In this document: positions 53,448 through 62,064 of the stretch, piece by piece
Numbering within the stretch: position 1 is the stretch's first letter
How the letters are laid out: every line of letters begins with the position of its first letter
Assembly (NCBI GenBank): GCA_051660685.1
Contig: JBOFQB010000028.1
Location: 29,143-93,142, forward strand
From: JAVBSX01 sp051660685
Lineage (GTDB): Bacteria; Planctomycetota; Planctomycetia; Pirellulales; Thermoguttaceae
Reading direction: 5' to 3'
DNA length: 64,000 nt
The notes under the pieces: generated by a model
What the model saw: only the letters and a program-made list of their open reading frames with translations
What the model was told of the DNA's origin: nothing
Database searches by the model: none
Program-made: the position numbers and the translations under genes

Positions 53448-55316
53448 ATGGAAGAACTTGTTGCAATACTTGATTGTGGGGGACAATACACGAAAGTGAT
53501 TGACCGTAAAGTCCGTGAACTTGGCGTTCGTTCGGAAATCTTTTCCGTCCAAGTTGATCCGAAAGAATTGGCCGGATTTGGCGCAATCATCCTTTCTGGA
53601 GGTCCGGCAAGTGTCTATGATGCAGATGCTCCTCGCGGAAATCCCGGCATTTTCGATCTCGGCGTTCCCATTCTGGGAATCTGTTTCGGACTCCATTGGA
53701 TCAATCACCATTTTGGCGGGGAAGTGAAACCCGGGCATCTGACGGAATATGGTTCAACCGAGATCGAGATTGACCCGAATTGCCCGCTTTTTGAGGGTTT
53801 GGAGAAGAAACAGACGGTTTTGATGAGTCATGGTGATACAGCTGTTCGGTTGGGAGAAGGGTTTCAACCTTGCGCTTGGTCGGAAGGAAAGTATGCCGCA
53901 ATCTGGAATCCTGACAAGAAACTGTTCGGCGTCCAGTTTCATCCTGAAGTCGATTTGAGCGAACATGGTAAAGAAATGCTCGAAACGTTTTTGCGAAAAA
54001 TCGTTGGTTTTAGCGGAAATTATTCGTTGGAAGACCGAATTGCAACGTCAATGAAAGAGATTCAGGATCGGGTTGGGAACGAAAAAATTCTGGTTCTCGT
54101 AAGCGGCGGTGTTGACTCGGCAGTCAGTGCAGCCCTGCTCCTTAAAGCCCTTCCCCCGGAAAATATTTACGCAATTCACGTCGATCATGGTCTTATGCGG
54201 TTAAACGAAAGTGACCGGATTTGCAAGACACTTGAAGAAATGGGACTGGTTCATCTGATTCGGGCCAATGTGCAGGACTTTTTCTTCAATTCGGTGATTG
54301 AAACGGAGAACGGCCCGCTTGGTCCGCTCACGACATTGAATGACCCCGAACAGCGTCGTCATCTCATTGGAACCTTGTTTGTCCAACAAATTGCCCAGAT
54401 TGCCGAACAGTTAGGACTTGATTTCTCGAAAACATTCTGGGCTCAAGGAACCTTGCGTCCTGATCTGATTGAAAGTGGAAATCCTGATATTAGCGGACAT
54501 GCAAATCGGATCAAGACACACCATAATGATGTCGATCTGGTTCGTGCAGCCCGAGATCGTGGTCTTGTCGTTGAAACCAATCGGGATTGGCATAAAGATG
54601 AAGTCCGTCAGGTTGCCCTCATGTTGGGAATTCCCGAAGAAGTCGCATTTCGTCAACCTTTTCCCGGTCCCGGTCTCGCAGTCCGAATCATGGGACATGA
54701 CGGAACAACAAAGGTTTCGTTGGAACAGGAAGAAATGTTCCAGCATCTTTTGAGTTCACTTGACCCGCGATTTTGCGGCAAGGTCATTCCAATCAAGACA
54801 GTTGGTGTTCAAGGGGATCATCGCAGTTTCCGTTATTTCGCCGTTCTTGAGGAAAATGGAATCGAAACAGATTGGGAAGCAGCTGCACGGTTGGGGGGAC
54901 GGATTCCGAACCAACTCAACTTCATCAATCGGGTTGTTTTTCTGCTCAACAGCGAAAAACGGGGTTCTGCTCTTTCGACTGTTCAGTGTTACGAATCGTC
55001 TATTACCCCGGAAAGTGCGGAACTTTTACGTCAGATTGACGCAAGAGGGGGGAAGTATTTAGCGAAGAACCGAAAAATCAGTCAGGCATTTGCGGTTCTC
55101 CTTCCAATGGGGTCGGGCGGAAAACGCTATTCCGTTGTTTTTCGGGCAATCATCACGAATGATTTTATGACGGGGCGACCGGCGAGGATTGGAGAAGAGA
55201 TTCCGGTTGAACATATTCAGTCGCTGATTTCGGAAATTGAGCGGGATTTTCCGGAAATTGACCTGATTGGTTACGACTTTACGGAAAAACCGCCCGCAAC
55301 TGTTGAATGGATGTAG
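53448..55316 (+). CDS. guaA: GMP synthase (glutamine-hydrolysing), long form
   Basis: The ATG at 53448 gives 622 residues; a TTG at 53436 is less likely. The class I glutamine amidotransferase domain has Cys79 in GICFG and the His-Glu of QFHPEV. The ATP-pyrophosphatase domain begins with VSGGVDSA. The dimerisation region follows, with QPFPGPGLAVRI. Bacterial GuaA is usually about 525 residues. The extra length lies around and after the dimerisation region, and the C terminus YDFTEKPPATVEW resembles long, eukaryote-like GMP synthases. It converts XMP to GMP. Confidence 0.94.
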   Translation: MEELVAILDCGGQYTKVIDRKVRELGVRSEIFSVQVDPKELAGFGAIILSGGPASVYDADAPRGNPGIFDLGVPILGICFGLHWINHHFGGEVKPGHLTEYGSTEIEIDPNCPLFEGLEKKQTVLMSHGDTAVRLGEGFQPCAWSEGKYAAIWNPDKKLFGVQFHPEVDLSEHGKEMLETFLRKIVGFSGNYSLEDRIATSMKEIQDRVGNEKILVLVSGGVDSAVSAALLLKALPPENIYAIHVDHGLMRLNESDRICKTLEEMGLVHLIRANVQDFFFNSVIETENGPLGPLTTLNDPEQRRHLIGTLFVQQIAQIAEQLGLDFSKTFWAQGTLRPDLIESGNPDISGHANRIKTHHNDVDLVRAARDRGLVVETNRDWHKDEVRQVALMLGIPEEVAFRQPFPGPGLAVRIMGHDGTTKVSLEQEEMFQHLLSSLDPRFCGKVIPIKTVGVQGDHRSFRYFAVLEENGIETDWEAAARLGGRIPNQLNFINRVVFLLNSEKRGSALSTVQCYESSITPESAELLRQIDARGGKYLAKNRKISQAFAVLLPMGSGGKRYSVVFRAIITNDFMTGRPARIGEEIPVEHIQSLISEIERDFPEIDLIGYDFTEKPPATVEWM

Positions 55317-55376
55317 TAAGTTCCCGTTGAACGCTCGATCCAACGTATTGCGCGTTTAGAACCTTGAGAATCAACA

Positions 55377-55847
55377 ATGACGAACATTATCAGACGAGTT
55401 TACATCGATACTTCCGTTGTTGGAGGAACATTTGACAAAGAATTCGCTCGTCAAACGGAACCGTTCTGGAGAGCGGTCAATGATGAAGAGGTTATGGTCG
55501 TTGTTTCTGACTTGATGAAAAACGAACTGGAAGGTGCCCCAAAGCATATCCGTGATTTTTTGGATGCCTTACCTGAATCGCAAATAGAGTACATAACAAC
55601 AACAAAAGCATCCGACCAATTGGCGATGCAGTATATTGCAGAAAATGTCGTAGGACGTAGCAGTCTTGATGATTGCAAACACATTGCTTTAGCGACATTA
55701 GCAGGTGTTGACGTGCTTGTCAGTTGGAATTTCAAACACATCGTCAACGTGAATCGAATACGCCGTTACAACAGTGTTAATATGAAGTTGGGATACAGGC
55801 AAATTGATATTCGAACCCCTTATGAGGTGATCAATGACGAGACATGA
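55377..55847 (+). CDS. PIN-domain toxin, toxin-first module 1
   Basis: The 156-residue PIN protein has RVYIDTSVVGG (first Asp), VVSDLMKNELEGAP (Glu), and SSLDDCKHIALATLAGVDVLVSWNFKHIVN (acidic pair and WNF-KH motif). These are typical of a PIN family widespread in bacteria, usually with a small gene beside it. The next ORF overlaps by 14 bases, so the pair is toxin-first. A near duplicate follows at 56088. The toxic activity is inferred from the fold. Confidence 0.82.
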   Translation: MTNIIRRVYIDTSVVGGTFDKEFARQTEPFWRAVNDEEVMVVVSDLMKNELEGAPKHIRDFLDALPESQIEYITTTKASDQLAMQYIAENVVGRSSLDDCKHIALATLAGVDVLVSWNFKHIVNVNRIRRYNSVNMKLGYRQIDIRTPYEVINDET

Positions 55848-56031
55848 AACGATAAAATTGCGTATCATTCCGGGTTTTAGTGCGTTGAAAATGAAGCAAG
55901 AACTTCAGGAACGGATTTACCGAGAGACGGAAGGAATGACGGATGAAGAGGTAAGGGCGTACATCCGTGAAGGTGCAGAACGTTTTGACAGGGACATTGC
56001 AGAGCGGCGTAAGCGGCTTGGCGTGAAGTGA
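55834..56031 (+). CDS. Small antitoxin candidate of module 1
   Basis: The 65-residue product begins inside the PIN gene (14-base overlap). Its C-terminal motif RETEGMTDEEVRAYIREGAERFDRDIAERRKR is helical and charged, and recurs in module 2. It is probably the cognate antitoxin. The overlap implies translational coupling. Confidence 0.7.
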   Translation: MTRHETIKLRIIPGFSALKMKQELQERIYRETEGMTDEEVRAYIREGAERFDRDIAERRKRLGVK

Positions 56032-56087
56032 GAACGTCAAGTGTCCCAGAATGTCCCGCTGTTAACTCAAAATGAAAAAAATCAACA

Positions 56088-56529
56088 ATGACGAACATTA
56101 TCAGACGAGTTTATGTGGACGGTTGCGCTGTTGGAGGTTTGTTCAATCAGTATGCAGAACAAACGAAACCTTTCTGGAACGCTGTTCGAAAAGGCGAGAT
56201 CACGATCATCGTCTCGGACGTGTTTGAACAGGAAGTGAAGAGAGCACCTGCCTGTGTTCGTGACTTTTTCGCCTCTTTGCCGGAATCACAAATCAAACGG
56301 TTTGGCTGAACAGTATATTGCCGAAAATGTTGTTGGTCCAACCAGTCTTGACGATTGCAAGCATATTGCCCTTGCAACGCTCGCAAAAGCGGATGTTCTT
56401 GTCAGCTGGAATTTCAGACATATTGTCAACGTATCTCGAATCAAGGGATACAACGGAATCAATATGAAGTTGGGTTATTCACAAATAGAAATTCGAACTC
56501 CTTATGAGGTTAGCAATGACGATGTATGA
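56088..56529 (+). pseudogene. PIN-domain toxin of module 2, frameshifted by a 26-base deletion
   Basis: The first 30 bases around the start match module 1 exactly, and the protein stays similar to PESQI. Then 26 bases present in module 1 (IEYITTTKASD region) are missing, so the frame stops at 56309 (73 codons). The downstream part (AEQYIAENVVG, LDDCKHIALATLAKADVLVSWNFRHIVN) continues in another frame to 56529. The toxin is therefore inactive unless frameshifting occurs. Confidence 0.85.
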
Positions 56530-56740
56530 TTGGCCGAAACCGATTCCGGGTTGGGACATGTTGAAATGGAAAGATGAAACGCAAGCTGCCATTCTTCGGG
56601 AAACAGAGGGGATGACAGATGAGGAGGTCCGCGAATACTTCCGAAAGGGGAGCGAAGAGTTCCAAAGGGACATTGCAGAGCGGCGTAAGCGGTTTGAACA
56701 CAATCAAAATAACATCCATGTAAATTGCAAGGAGAAATGA
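56516..56740 (+). CDS. Small antitoxin candidate of module 2
   Basis: The ATG at 56516 overlaps the end of the broken toxin by 14 bases, exactly as in module 1. The 74-residue product shares RETEGMTDEEVREYFRKGSEEFQRDIAERRKRF with the first antitoxin, but its N terminus differs (MTMYDWPKPIPGWDMLK). It remains intact although its toxin is broken. Confidence 0.72.
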   Translation: MTMYDWPKPIPGWDMLKWKDETQAAILRETEGMTDEEVREYFRKGSEEFQRDIAERRKRFEHNQNNIHVNCKEK

Positions 56741-56741
56741 C

Positions 56742-57884
56742 ATGTCAGCAACCTCGAAAAATCCGACCTTAGCGGAAGTGCAGGAAAATTGTTTCGCGCT
56801 GGACACCGAAAATTTCGTTGTTCCCGAACATATTCGTCTCATTTCCCCGGGAAAGTATACACCGATTCCCGGGTTAACGATTGAGCAGATTGAACCGGGA
56901 AGATTGGCCGGTTTTTTCAAGTTTTCTTCCATGCTGTATCATTTTTTCTGGGCACTTCGAGTCTTTTTGATCGCTGATAAAAATACGGTGATTGTGGTAA
57001 CAGGAGGGGGGTCGTTCTTTATTCCTTTTGGACTTTTGAATCGAATCCCTTTTTTTCGGCGTCGCACCATTCTTCTTTGGGGACTTTTTGTCGAATACTT
57101 ACTTGGAACGGAAAAACGATATTGGTTCTTCCCCTTCTGTAAAGTCAAAACGTCTTGGAAAGAAGCGTTCGGACGATTTATCATGCGGGGATACACTTTA
57201 TTGGCTCTTTGGTCCAAAAAGCAGGTGAAGATGCACGCCGCGCATTACAATCTGCCCGAGTCCCTCTTCTTTTGTCTGCCGTTTAAGGCGGACCATTCCA
57301 AGATGGATACTTATGACATACCAATGAACAATTTTATTTTTACAGGGGGGAACAGCAAGCGGGATTATCAGGTCTTTGTTGAAGCCGTTCGGGATACGGG
57401 TATTCCGGTTATCATGAGTGTAACGGACCCCAAAGTGAAAAAGATGATTGAACCGTTGCCGAATCTGATGATTCTTGCAGCGCAGGAGCCGACGTTCAAG
57501 CAATTGCAAGCGGCATCCCGATTTGTCGTCGTCCCGCTCAATAATGCCGGTTTTCGCGGAGCAGGTGAAGCCAATTTCTGCAATGCAGGTTGGCATAGAA
57601 AGCCGATCATTGCGGTTGATAATATATCAGCCGACGAATACATCATTGAAGGAGAAACCGGCTTTGTCGTTCCTTGCGGAGACGCTGAACTGTTGCGCAA
57701 ACGAATACTGCAATTGTGGAATGACCCCGAGTTGTGTCGGGAAATGGGCTTGAAAGGGCGGGAACATATCGAGAAAAACTTTACTCACGATCATTTCGTC
57801 AAACGTCTCTTGAGATTGGCCCTCATTCTAGGAGAAGAACAAAAGTTAGGGAATAGGGGTTTGGGTATAGGGGTTAGGGAATAG
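56742..57884 (+). CDS. Glycosyltransferase (GT-B, family 4-like)
   Basis: The 380-residue protein starts one base after the antitoxin stop, with AAGGAG upstream. The C-terminal domain has the GT4-type nucleotide-sugar site: FIFTGGNSKRDYQVFVEA, ASRFVVVPLNNAGFRGAGEANFCNAGW, KPIIAVDNISADEYIIEGETGFVVPCGD and LWNDPELCREMGLKGREH. Donor and acceptor are unknown. The last 13 residues (KLGNRGLGIGVRE) are translated from the G-rich repeat, which also supplies the TAG stop. Confidence 0.82.
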   Translation: MSATSKNPTLAEVQENCFALDTENFVVPEHIRLISPGKYTPIPGLTIEQIEPGRLAGFFKFSSMLYHFFWALRVFLIADKNTVIVVTGGGSFFIPFGLLNRIPFFRRRTILLWGLFVEYLLGTEKRYWFFPFCKVKTSWKEAFGRFIMRGYTLLALWSKKQVKMHAAHYNLPESLFFCLPFKADHSKMDTYDIPMNNFIFTGGNSKRDYQVFVEAVRDTGIPVIMSVTDPKVKKMIEPLPNLMILAAQEPTFKQLQAASRFVVVPLNNAGFRGAGEANFCNAGWHRKPIIAVDNISADEYIIEGETGFVVPCGDAELLRKRILQLWNDPELCREMGLKGREHIEKNFTHDHFVKRLLRLALILGEEQKLGNRGLGIGVRE

Positions 57885-57925
57885 GGGGGGAATATGAGTT
57901 TAGCCGCGATACAACGTATCGCGCG
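57846..57925. repeat. G-rich array plus GC-rich hairpin (half element)
   Basis: GTTAGGGAATAGGGG/TTTGGGTATAGGGG units (57846-57890) are followed by the hairpin GTTTAGCCGCGATACA/ACGTATCGCGCG (57898-57925). The order is the left half of the complete nested element at 19966-20107. Confidence 0.75.
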
Positions 57926-57949
57926 TACTTGAGGTAGAAGCTATACTGC

Positions 57950-58077
57950 AAACGGGTTAGAAAGGGTTTGTTTTCCGATTGGAACGCGGGCATCCTGCCC
58001 GCACATTTTTTTCTTGATGCAGGCAAGATGCCTGCGTTCCGACAAAAATGCCCGTTTTGTACCCGTTTTGGGTCTAT
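57950..58077. repeat. 125-bp hairpin repeat, copy 2
   Basis: The unit matches 18278-18401 along its full length, with a few indels (CATTTTTTTC spacer, GCCC for TCC). It lies 375 bases before the next gene; the remaining spacer shows only a GATTATACTC box at 58262-58271. Confidence 0.8.
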
Positions 58078-58443
58078 TTCCTCTTCCCTTTCTCCTGCCT
58101 TTTTTTGATGACGGATGTTGAATGAACGGTCAATGAGTCGGATTGTGAGGATTGCTCCCCTTTTGAGACCCTAAAGGTCGCTTTCATGGAAAAAAATGTC
58201 GCTTTCTTGTCAAAAATTTCTCCTCCTTCGGTTTTGTCTGTTAAAATAGACAAAAGAGGGTGATTATACTCGGGTCCTTTTGACGTTTCTAACGCTCAAT
58301 GTGCAGAACCTTGCAACGCAACATTTTGCGAACAAGCGGGGTCCTTGCCCCGAATTCGGTGTATAGACCCCAGAAATGCGAGTTCGCTCTTCGAACCGAT
58401 TTGTTGAATACATGTTGAAAACAACTGAGAGGAGATATTGTAC

Positions 58444-59904
58444 ATGCGACTGTCCGCCCTGTTCGTTGGTTTGTTGTGCTTCAGTTTCACTGAACTTTCC
58501 CTCAACGCCCAGTTTTTTGGAGGAGGAGGGGGACATCCAACCACTTCTTATGCACCCTACGGTTTGGAAAGCTCCAAAATGATCGGGTTTCCCCGACCAA
58601 CCATGTACCATTCCCCGGGTTACATCTCCCCTGATCCCGGTTACGTCGTTCAATACGGTCAACGTCCGACACGACTCCACAATCAGAGAAGACTGGGAAG
58701 ACAACGGATGAATGTTCCGTCCAATCAAGTCATTGTCCCTGAAAATAACAATCATCTCGCGCCAATTGCCGTTCCAGACACAACAGAGTCGGGCAAGGAA
58801 AAACCAACAACAACGACAAAACCGGTTCCGGTTGTACCCGGGAAACCGGTTCGACCGACAAAACCCGCGTTGACGGTTCCTGACGTTGAAAATCGGTCCG
58901 TTCATCCTGTTCCTCCCCCCGTTGATAAACCGGTCTGGAATGAAAACGATTCTTCCGTCATTGAGACCCCGCAAGGGTCTATTGTTCCCAAACCGAATGT
59001 TTCCAAACCGACAACACCTGAAAAATCAGATGAAGCGACGAAATCACGTCCAACAGAGGTGAACGTTCCCTCAACGAAAAAAACGAACGAACTGATTCCG
59101 ACTCCTGCTGTTCAAGGTACTCCTGCAAATCGGGAACTTCCCCTTGTTCCTGACGTCGTGATTCCGAAAACGTCTGAAAAACCAATCGAGAATCCGGCCA
59201 GTTTCCTCGATTCTCCTGCTGTTCAGAATGCCATTTTTGAAGAGGAGTCGCAAAACGATCAACCTTTTGGTTTTGACAGTGTTCCTGACGATCAGACGGG
59301 AGAGCCGATTGGGAATGTCGATCAGCCGATTGAACAGGATAATGTTGATGTTTTTCGGGCAACAGAGAAGATGATTCCGGCAGAAGATGCAACGCAAGAG
59401 TCGCTGTATCAGTCCAGTGAAGCACTCGGAAGAACCCTAGAAGAGCAGAATCAGCAGAATTATGATTCGTTGGAAGAAGAAGGACCTGACCCTTTTGGGG
59501 CGGATAATACTGACAAAGGGTCAAGTGATAAGGGGTTGAAACCGAACCAATCAGGTGATGATTTCGATTTCGGTGTTTTCGACAACGAAACGCCGGATTC
59601 TAAGGATAATACGGACTCCGCAGACGATTTGTTTGATTTTGGTGATGTTGAAACATCAACGACCCCGGATGATGATTTTGATTTTGGCGATTTGGGGGCG
59701 GAAACCGGGACAGATACAACGGACTTGAAGAGCGAGGACGATTTCGACTTTGAGTTGGATTCGGCTAAGACTCCCGTTGTGCCGACCAATGTTGCTCCAA
59801 CCCAACCGGTCGAAAAAAGCAAAAACGACGTGAAAAAGGAGAACGGAGAAAAGCCGATTCCGGCTGCACAACCGGCTGATGAAGAAGAGGACCCGTTCGG
59901 CTAA
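58444..59904 (+). CDS. Secreted acidic repeat protein, unknown
   Basis: The ATG at 58444 follows GAGAGGAG and starts a signal peptide (MRLSALFVGLLCFSFTELSLNAQ). The 486-residue product has a Gly-rich start (FFGGGGGH), a Pro/Thr/Lys-rich middle and an acidic end with repeated Asp-Phe motifs: DDFDFGVFD, DDLFDFGD, DDDFDFGD, DDFDFELD, finishing EEEDPFG. Similar motifs (FDEFG, DFDNFG) appear in the protein at 9076. It looks like a planctomycete-type exported protein, perhaps calcium- or partner-binding. Confidence 0.72.
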   Translation: MRLSALFVGLLCFSFTELSLNAQFFGGGGGHPTTSYAPYGLESSKMIGFPRPTMYHSPGYISPDPGYVVQYGQRPTRLHNQRRLGRQRMNVPSNQVIVPENNNHLAPIAVPDTTESGKEKPTTTTKPVPVVPGKPVRPTKPALTVPDVENRSVHPVPPPVDKPVWNENDSSVIETPQGSIVPKPNVSKPTTPEKSDEATKSRPTEVNVPSTKKTNELIPTPAVQGTPANRELPLVPDVVIPKTSEKPIENPASFLDSPAVQNAIFEEESQNDQPFGFDSVPDDQTGEPIGNVDQPIEQDNVDVFRATEKMIPAEDATQESLYQSSEALGRTLEEQNQQNYDSLEEEGPDPFGADNTDKGSSDKGLKPNQSGDDFDFGVFDNETPDSKDNTDSADDLFDFGDVETSTTPDDDFDFGDLGAETGTDTTDLKSEDDFDFELDSAKTPVVPTNVAPTQPVEKSKNDVKKENGEKPIPAAQPADEEEDPFG

Positions 59905-59931
59905 AACGGTTCAATCATGACGGTACATCTC

Positions 59932-60341
59932 ACAACACCAGATTGTCCTTGTGTGTCAGATGCCAAAAAAGCGTGAAAGGTATATGCCCATTTTTGAAAG
60001 ACTCTAAGTCGTTCCTTTCTTGTGTAGCCGCATAGCGGCGACGACCCTATTGTAGCCCAGGGTGAAGGGAGCCTAAGCGACCGCAACCCCGGGTTGACTG
60101 TCAACCCCAAGAATCAAGCTCCATCGGAGCGACACAAATGAACCAATTGGCAACATATTTGCGCGTGTTTATAATTGTGTCGCAGCTACGCAGCTCATTT
60201 TTGTAAGGGTTCATTGAACCCGGGGTTTCGCTGCGTTTCACCCCGGGCTACAATAATGTCGCTGCTATGCAGCTAAGAAATACAGACCCTAAATTTTTGC
60301 GTCAAAAATACATGTAATGTGTATATCAATTATTGAAACGC
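59932..60341. repeat. Composite GTAGCCCGGGG repeat, copy B (most complete)
   Basis: From the end CACAACACCAGATTGTCC and TCAGATGCCAAAAAAGCGTG to the other end TATATCAATTATTGAAACGC, this is the inverse of 47437-47778 plus about 75 extra central bases. It holds paired CCCGGGG palindromes, GCCGCATAGCGGC and AGCTACGCAGCT. The spacer 59905-60433 has no gene. Confidence 0.85.
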
Positions 60342-60360
60342 TCTAAAGGGGGGAGAAACC

Positions 60361-60431
60361 GCGATTCGTTGGATCGCAGTTCAACGGCAACTCCTTCCCT
60401 ATTCCCTGTCCTCCATTCCCTATTCCCTACC
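60361..60431. repeat. Hairpin plus C-rich array (half element)
   Basis: GCGATTCGTTGGATCGC is followed by CTCCTTCCCTATTCCC/CCATTCCCTATTCCC, the right half of the layout at 19966-20107. The array runs to three bases before the rhaA stop codon. Confidence 0.65.
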
Positions 60432-60433
60432 TC

Positions 60434-61693
60434 TTACACCCGTTTTGCGAGGATGTCTTTTTCATAATTGCGGACAAGCTCAAGCCAATCCGTTCCAATA
60501 GGGACATTGTTCCGCTCACAGTACATGTCCCAGATTGGCCCAAACGGCATCGATTTCAATTCGTCCAGCATCGCTAATCGACGTGAATAGTCCCCCTCAA
60601 CCTCCCAAACCCGCATCTGCTCAATCGGTTCCAACATTGCCGCAAGAAGGGACTTTAACATTGCCCGGGTTCCAATCACCCAAGCAAATAGACGATTGAC
60701 TGTTGCATCAAAGAAATCAAGACCAATATGGACCCTTTTGAGAAGATTGTTCCGAACCAGCTCTTCGGCAATCGAACGTAAATCGTCATTCCAAATGACA
60801 ACATGATCGCTGTCCCAACGAACGGGTCGGGATACATGGAGGAGCATTTCCTCAAGGAAGAGAGAACAGGATGAGAGTTTGTCCGCTATTCCTTCTGTTG
60901 GATGAAAATGTCCGGCGTCAAGACAGAGCAGTTTTTTACGACTTTGGGCATAACCGAGGAAAAATTCGTGAGAACCAACGACGTATGTTTCACTTCCGAT
61001 TCCGAAGAGTTTGCTCTCAACAGCGTCCAAAAGATGTTTCGGGCTGATTTGTTCCTCGAAAATTTCGTCCAACGATTCCATCATTCGTTTGCGAGGAGAA
61101 AGTCGGTCAACCGGAATGTCCTTGAAACCGTCCGGCATCCAAAAATTCAGGACGGACGGAGTTTTTAGTTTTTTGCCCATTTCTTCGGCAATTTTTCGGC
61201 AACAGATACCATGTCGTATCCAGAATTTTCGGATTTTCTTGTCGGCATGTGAAAGCGTAAACCCCTCTGCCGCTTTTGCATGAGAAAAAAACGTCGGGTT
61301 AAAGTCCAACCCCAACCCCTTTGATTTGGCCCAATCAATCCAACCTTGAAAATGCTCAGGTCCCACTTCGTCCCGATCTACCTTTTTTCCGCCGTGTTCA
61401 AGATAAATCGCATGTAAGTTGAACCGATGTTTTCCGGGGATCAACGAAAAAGCCTTATCCGCGTCCTGTCGCAATTCCTGCGGAGTCCTTGCTTTGCCCG
61501 GATAATTCCCGGTTGCCAGAATTCCCCCCCCCGTCAAACCTTCTGTTGATTCAAAACCGCCGACATCATCACCTTGCCAACAATGGAGAGAAACCTTAAC
61601 ATTGGCGAGTTGCTGCATTGCTTTTTCGGCGTCAACACCGATTTGTGCATAACGTTCTTGGGCAAGTTGGAATGCTTTTTCGACGGAATTCAT
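60434..61693 (-). CDS. rhaA: L-rhamnose isomerase
   Basis: The ATG at 61693 follows AAAGGAG, so the longer open frame upstream is rejected. The 419-residue enzyme matches RhaA: VSLHCWQGDDVGGFE, NYPGKARTPQEL, LDFNPTFFSHAKA, FWMPDGFKD, and the metal-site segments GSHEFFLGYA, CLDAGHFHPTE and LHVSRPVRWDSDHVV. It converts L-rhamnose to L-rhamnulose. No rhaB/rhaD is adjacent, so the pathway is split. A sigma70 promoter and an operator-like palindrome lie upstream. Confidence 0.95.
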   Translation of the reverse strand: MNSVEKAFQLAQERYAQIGVDAEKAMQQLANVKVSLHCWQGDDVGGFESTEGLTGGGILATGNYPGKARTPQELRQDADKAFSLIPGKHRFNLHAIYLEHGGKKVDRDEVGPEHFQGWIDWAKSKGLGLDFNPTFFSHAKAAEGFTLSHADKKIRKFWIRHGICCRKIAEEMGKKLKTPSVLNFWMPDGFKDIPVDRLSPRKRMMESLDEIFEEQISPKHLLDAVESKLFGIGSETYVVGSHEFFLGYAQSRKKLLCLDAGHFHPTEGIADKLSSCSLFLEEMLLHVSRPVRWDSDHVVIWNDDLRSIAEELVRNNLLKRVHIGLDFFDATVNRLFAWVIGTRAMLKSLLAAMLEPIEQMRVWEVEGDYSRRLAMLDELKSMPFGPIWDMYCERNNVPIGTDWLELVRNYEKDILAKRV

Positions 61694-61828
61694 GTTAAAT
61701 CTCCTTTGAGGTAATGAGGTGAAGTCAACGGAAGTCAGTCTCATCCTGTGTTCTGGGAAATTGTCCTCGGAAATTTCAAACCGTCCCGAAATAACTAAGC
61801 GGACATGAGACTTGCTGCATAACCTAAA

Positions 61829-61850
61829 AATTTCTATGCTTATAGAAATT
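61829..61850 (-). promoter_or_regulatory. Perfect palindrome, candidate operator of rhaA
   Basis: AATTTCTAT-GCTT-ATAGAAATT has perfect 9-bp arms and lies about 20-40 bases downstream of the predicted transcription start, a repressor-type position. CTATAAGCA, the half-site on the minus strand, is repeated once more between the palindrome and the -10. Confidence 0.55.
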
Positions 61851-61876
61851 CCTTTGCTTATAGAGTTGTGGGCCGG

Positions 61877-61904
61877 ATTATAGCGTCTTTTCCGCCCAAG
61901 TCAA
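61877..61904 (-). promoter_or_regulatory. Sigma70-type promoter of rhaA
   Basis: On the minus strand TTGACT (61904-61899) and TATAAT (61882-61877) are 16 bases apart. Transcription would start near 61870, leaving a leader of about 175 bases. Confidence 0.65.
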
Positions 61905-61947
61905 GGAAAATTCCTGTCAAGGATGACAAAATGACTCGCATCGACAC

Positions 61948-61995
61948 CTTGTCTGTGCTATCTTCAGACGCCAAAAAAGCATGAGAGGGTTTATG
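61948..61995. repeat. Solo end of the composite repeat
   Basis: TTGTCTGTG...TCAGACGCCAAAAAAGCATGAGAGG resembles the end of copy B (TCAGATGCCAAAAAAGCGTGAAAGG) without the rest of the element. Confidence 0.45.
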
Positions 61996-62064
61996 TAAGA
62001 AGTGTACAGAAACAGCAATGCTGGTACAACGGCAGTCGGTTTTCGGTGTAAAAAACGACACGGA

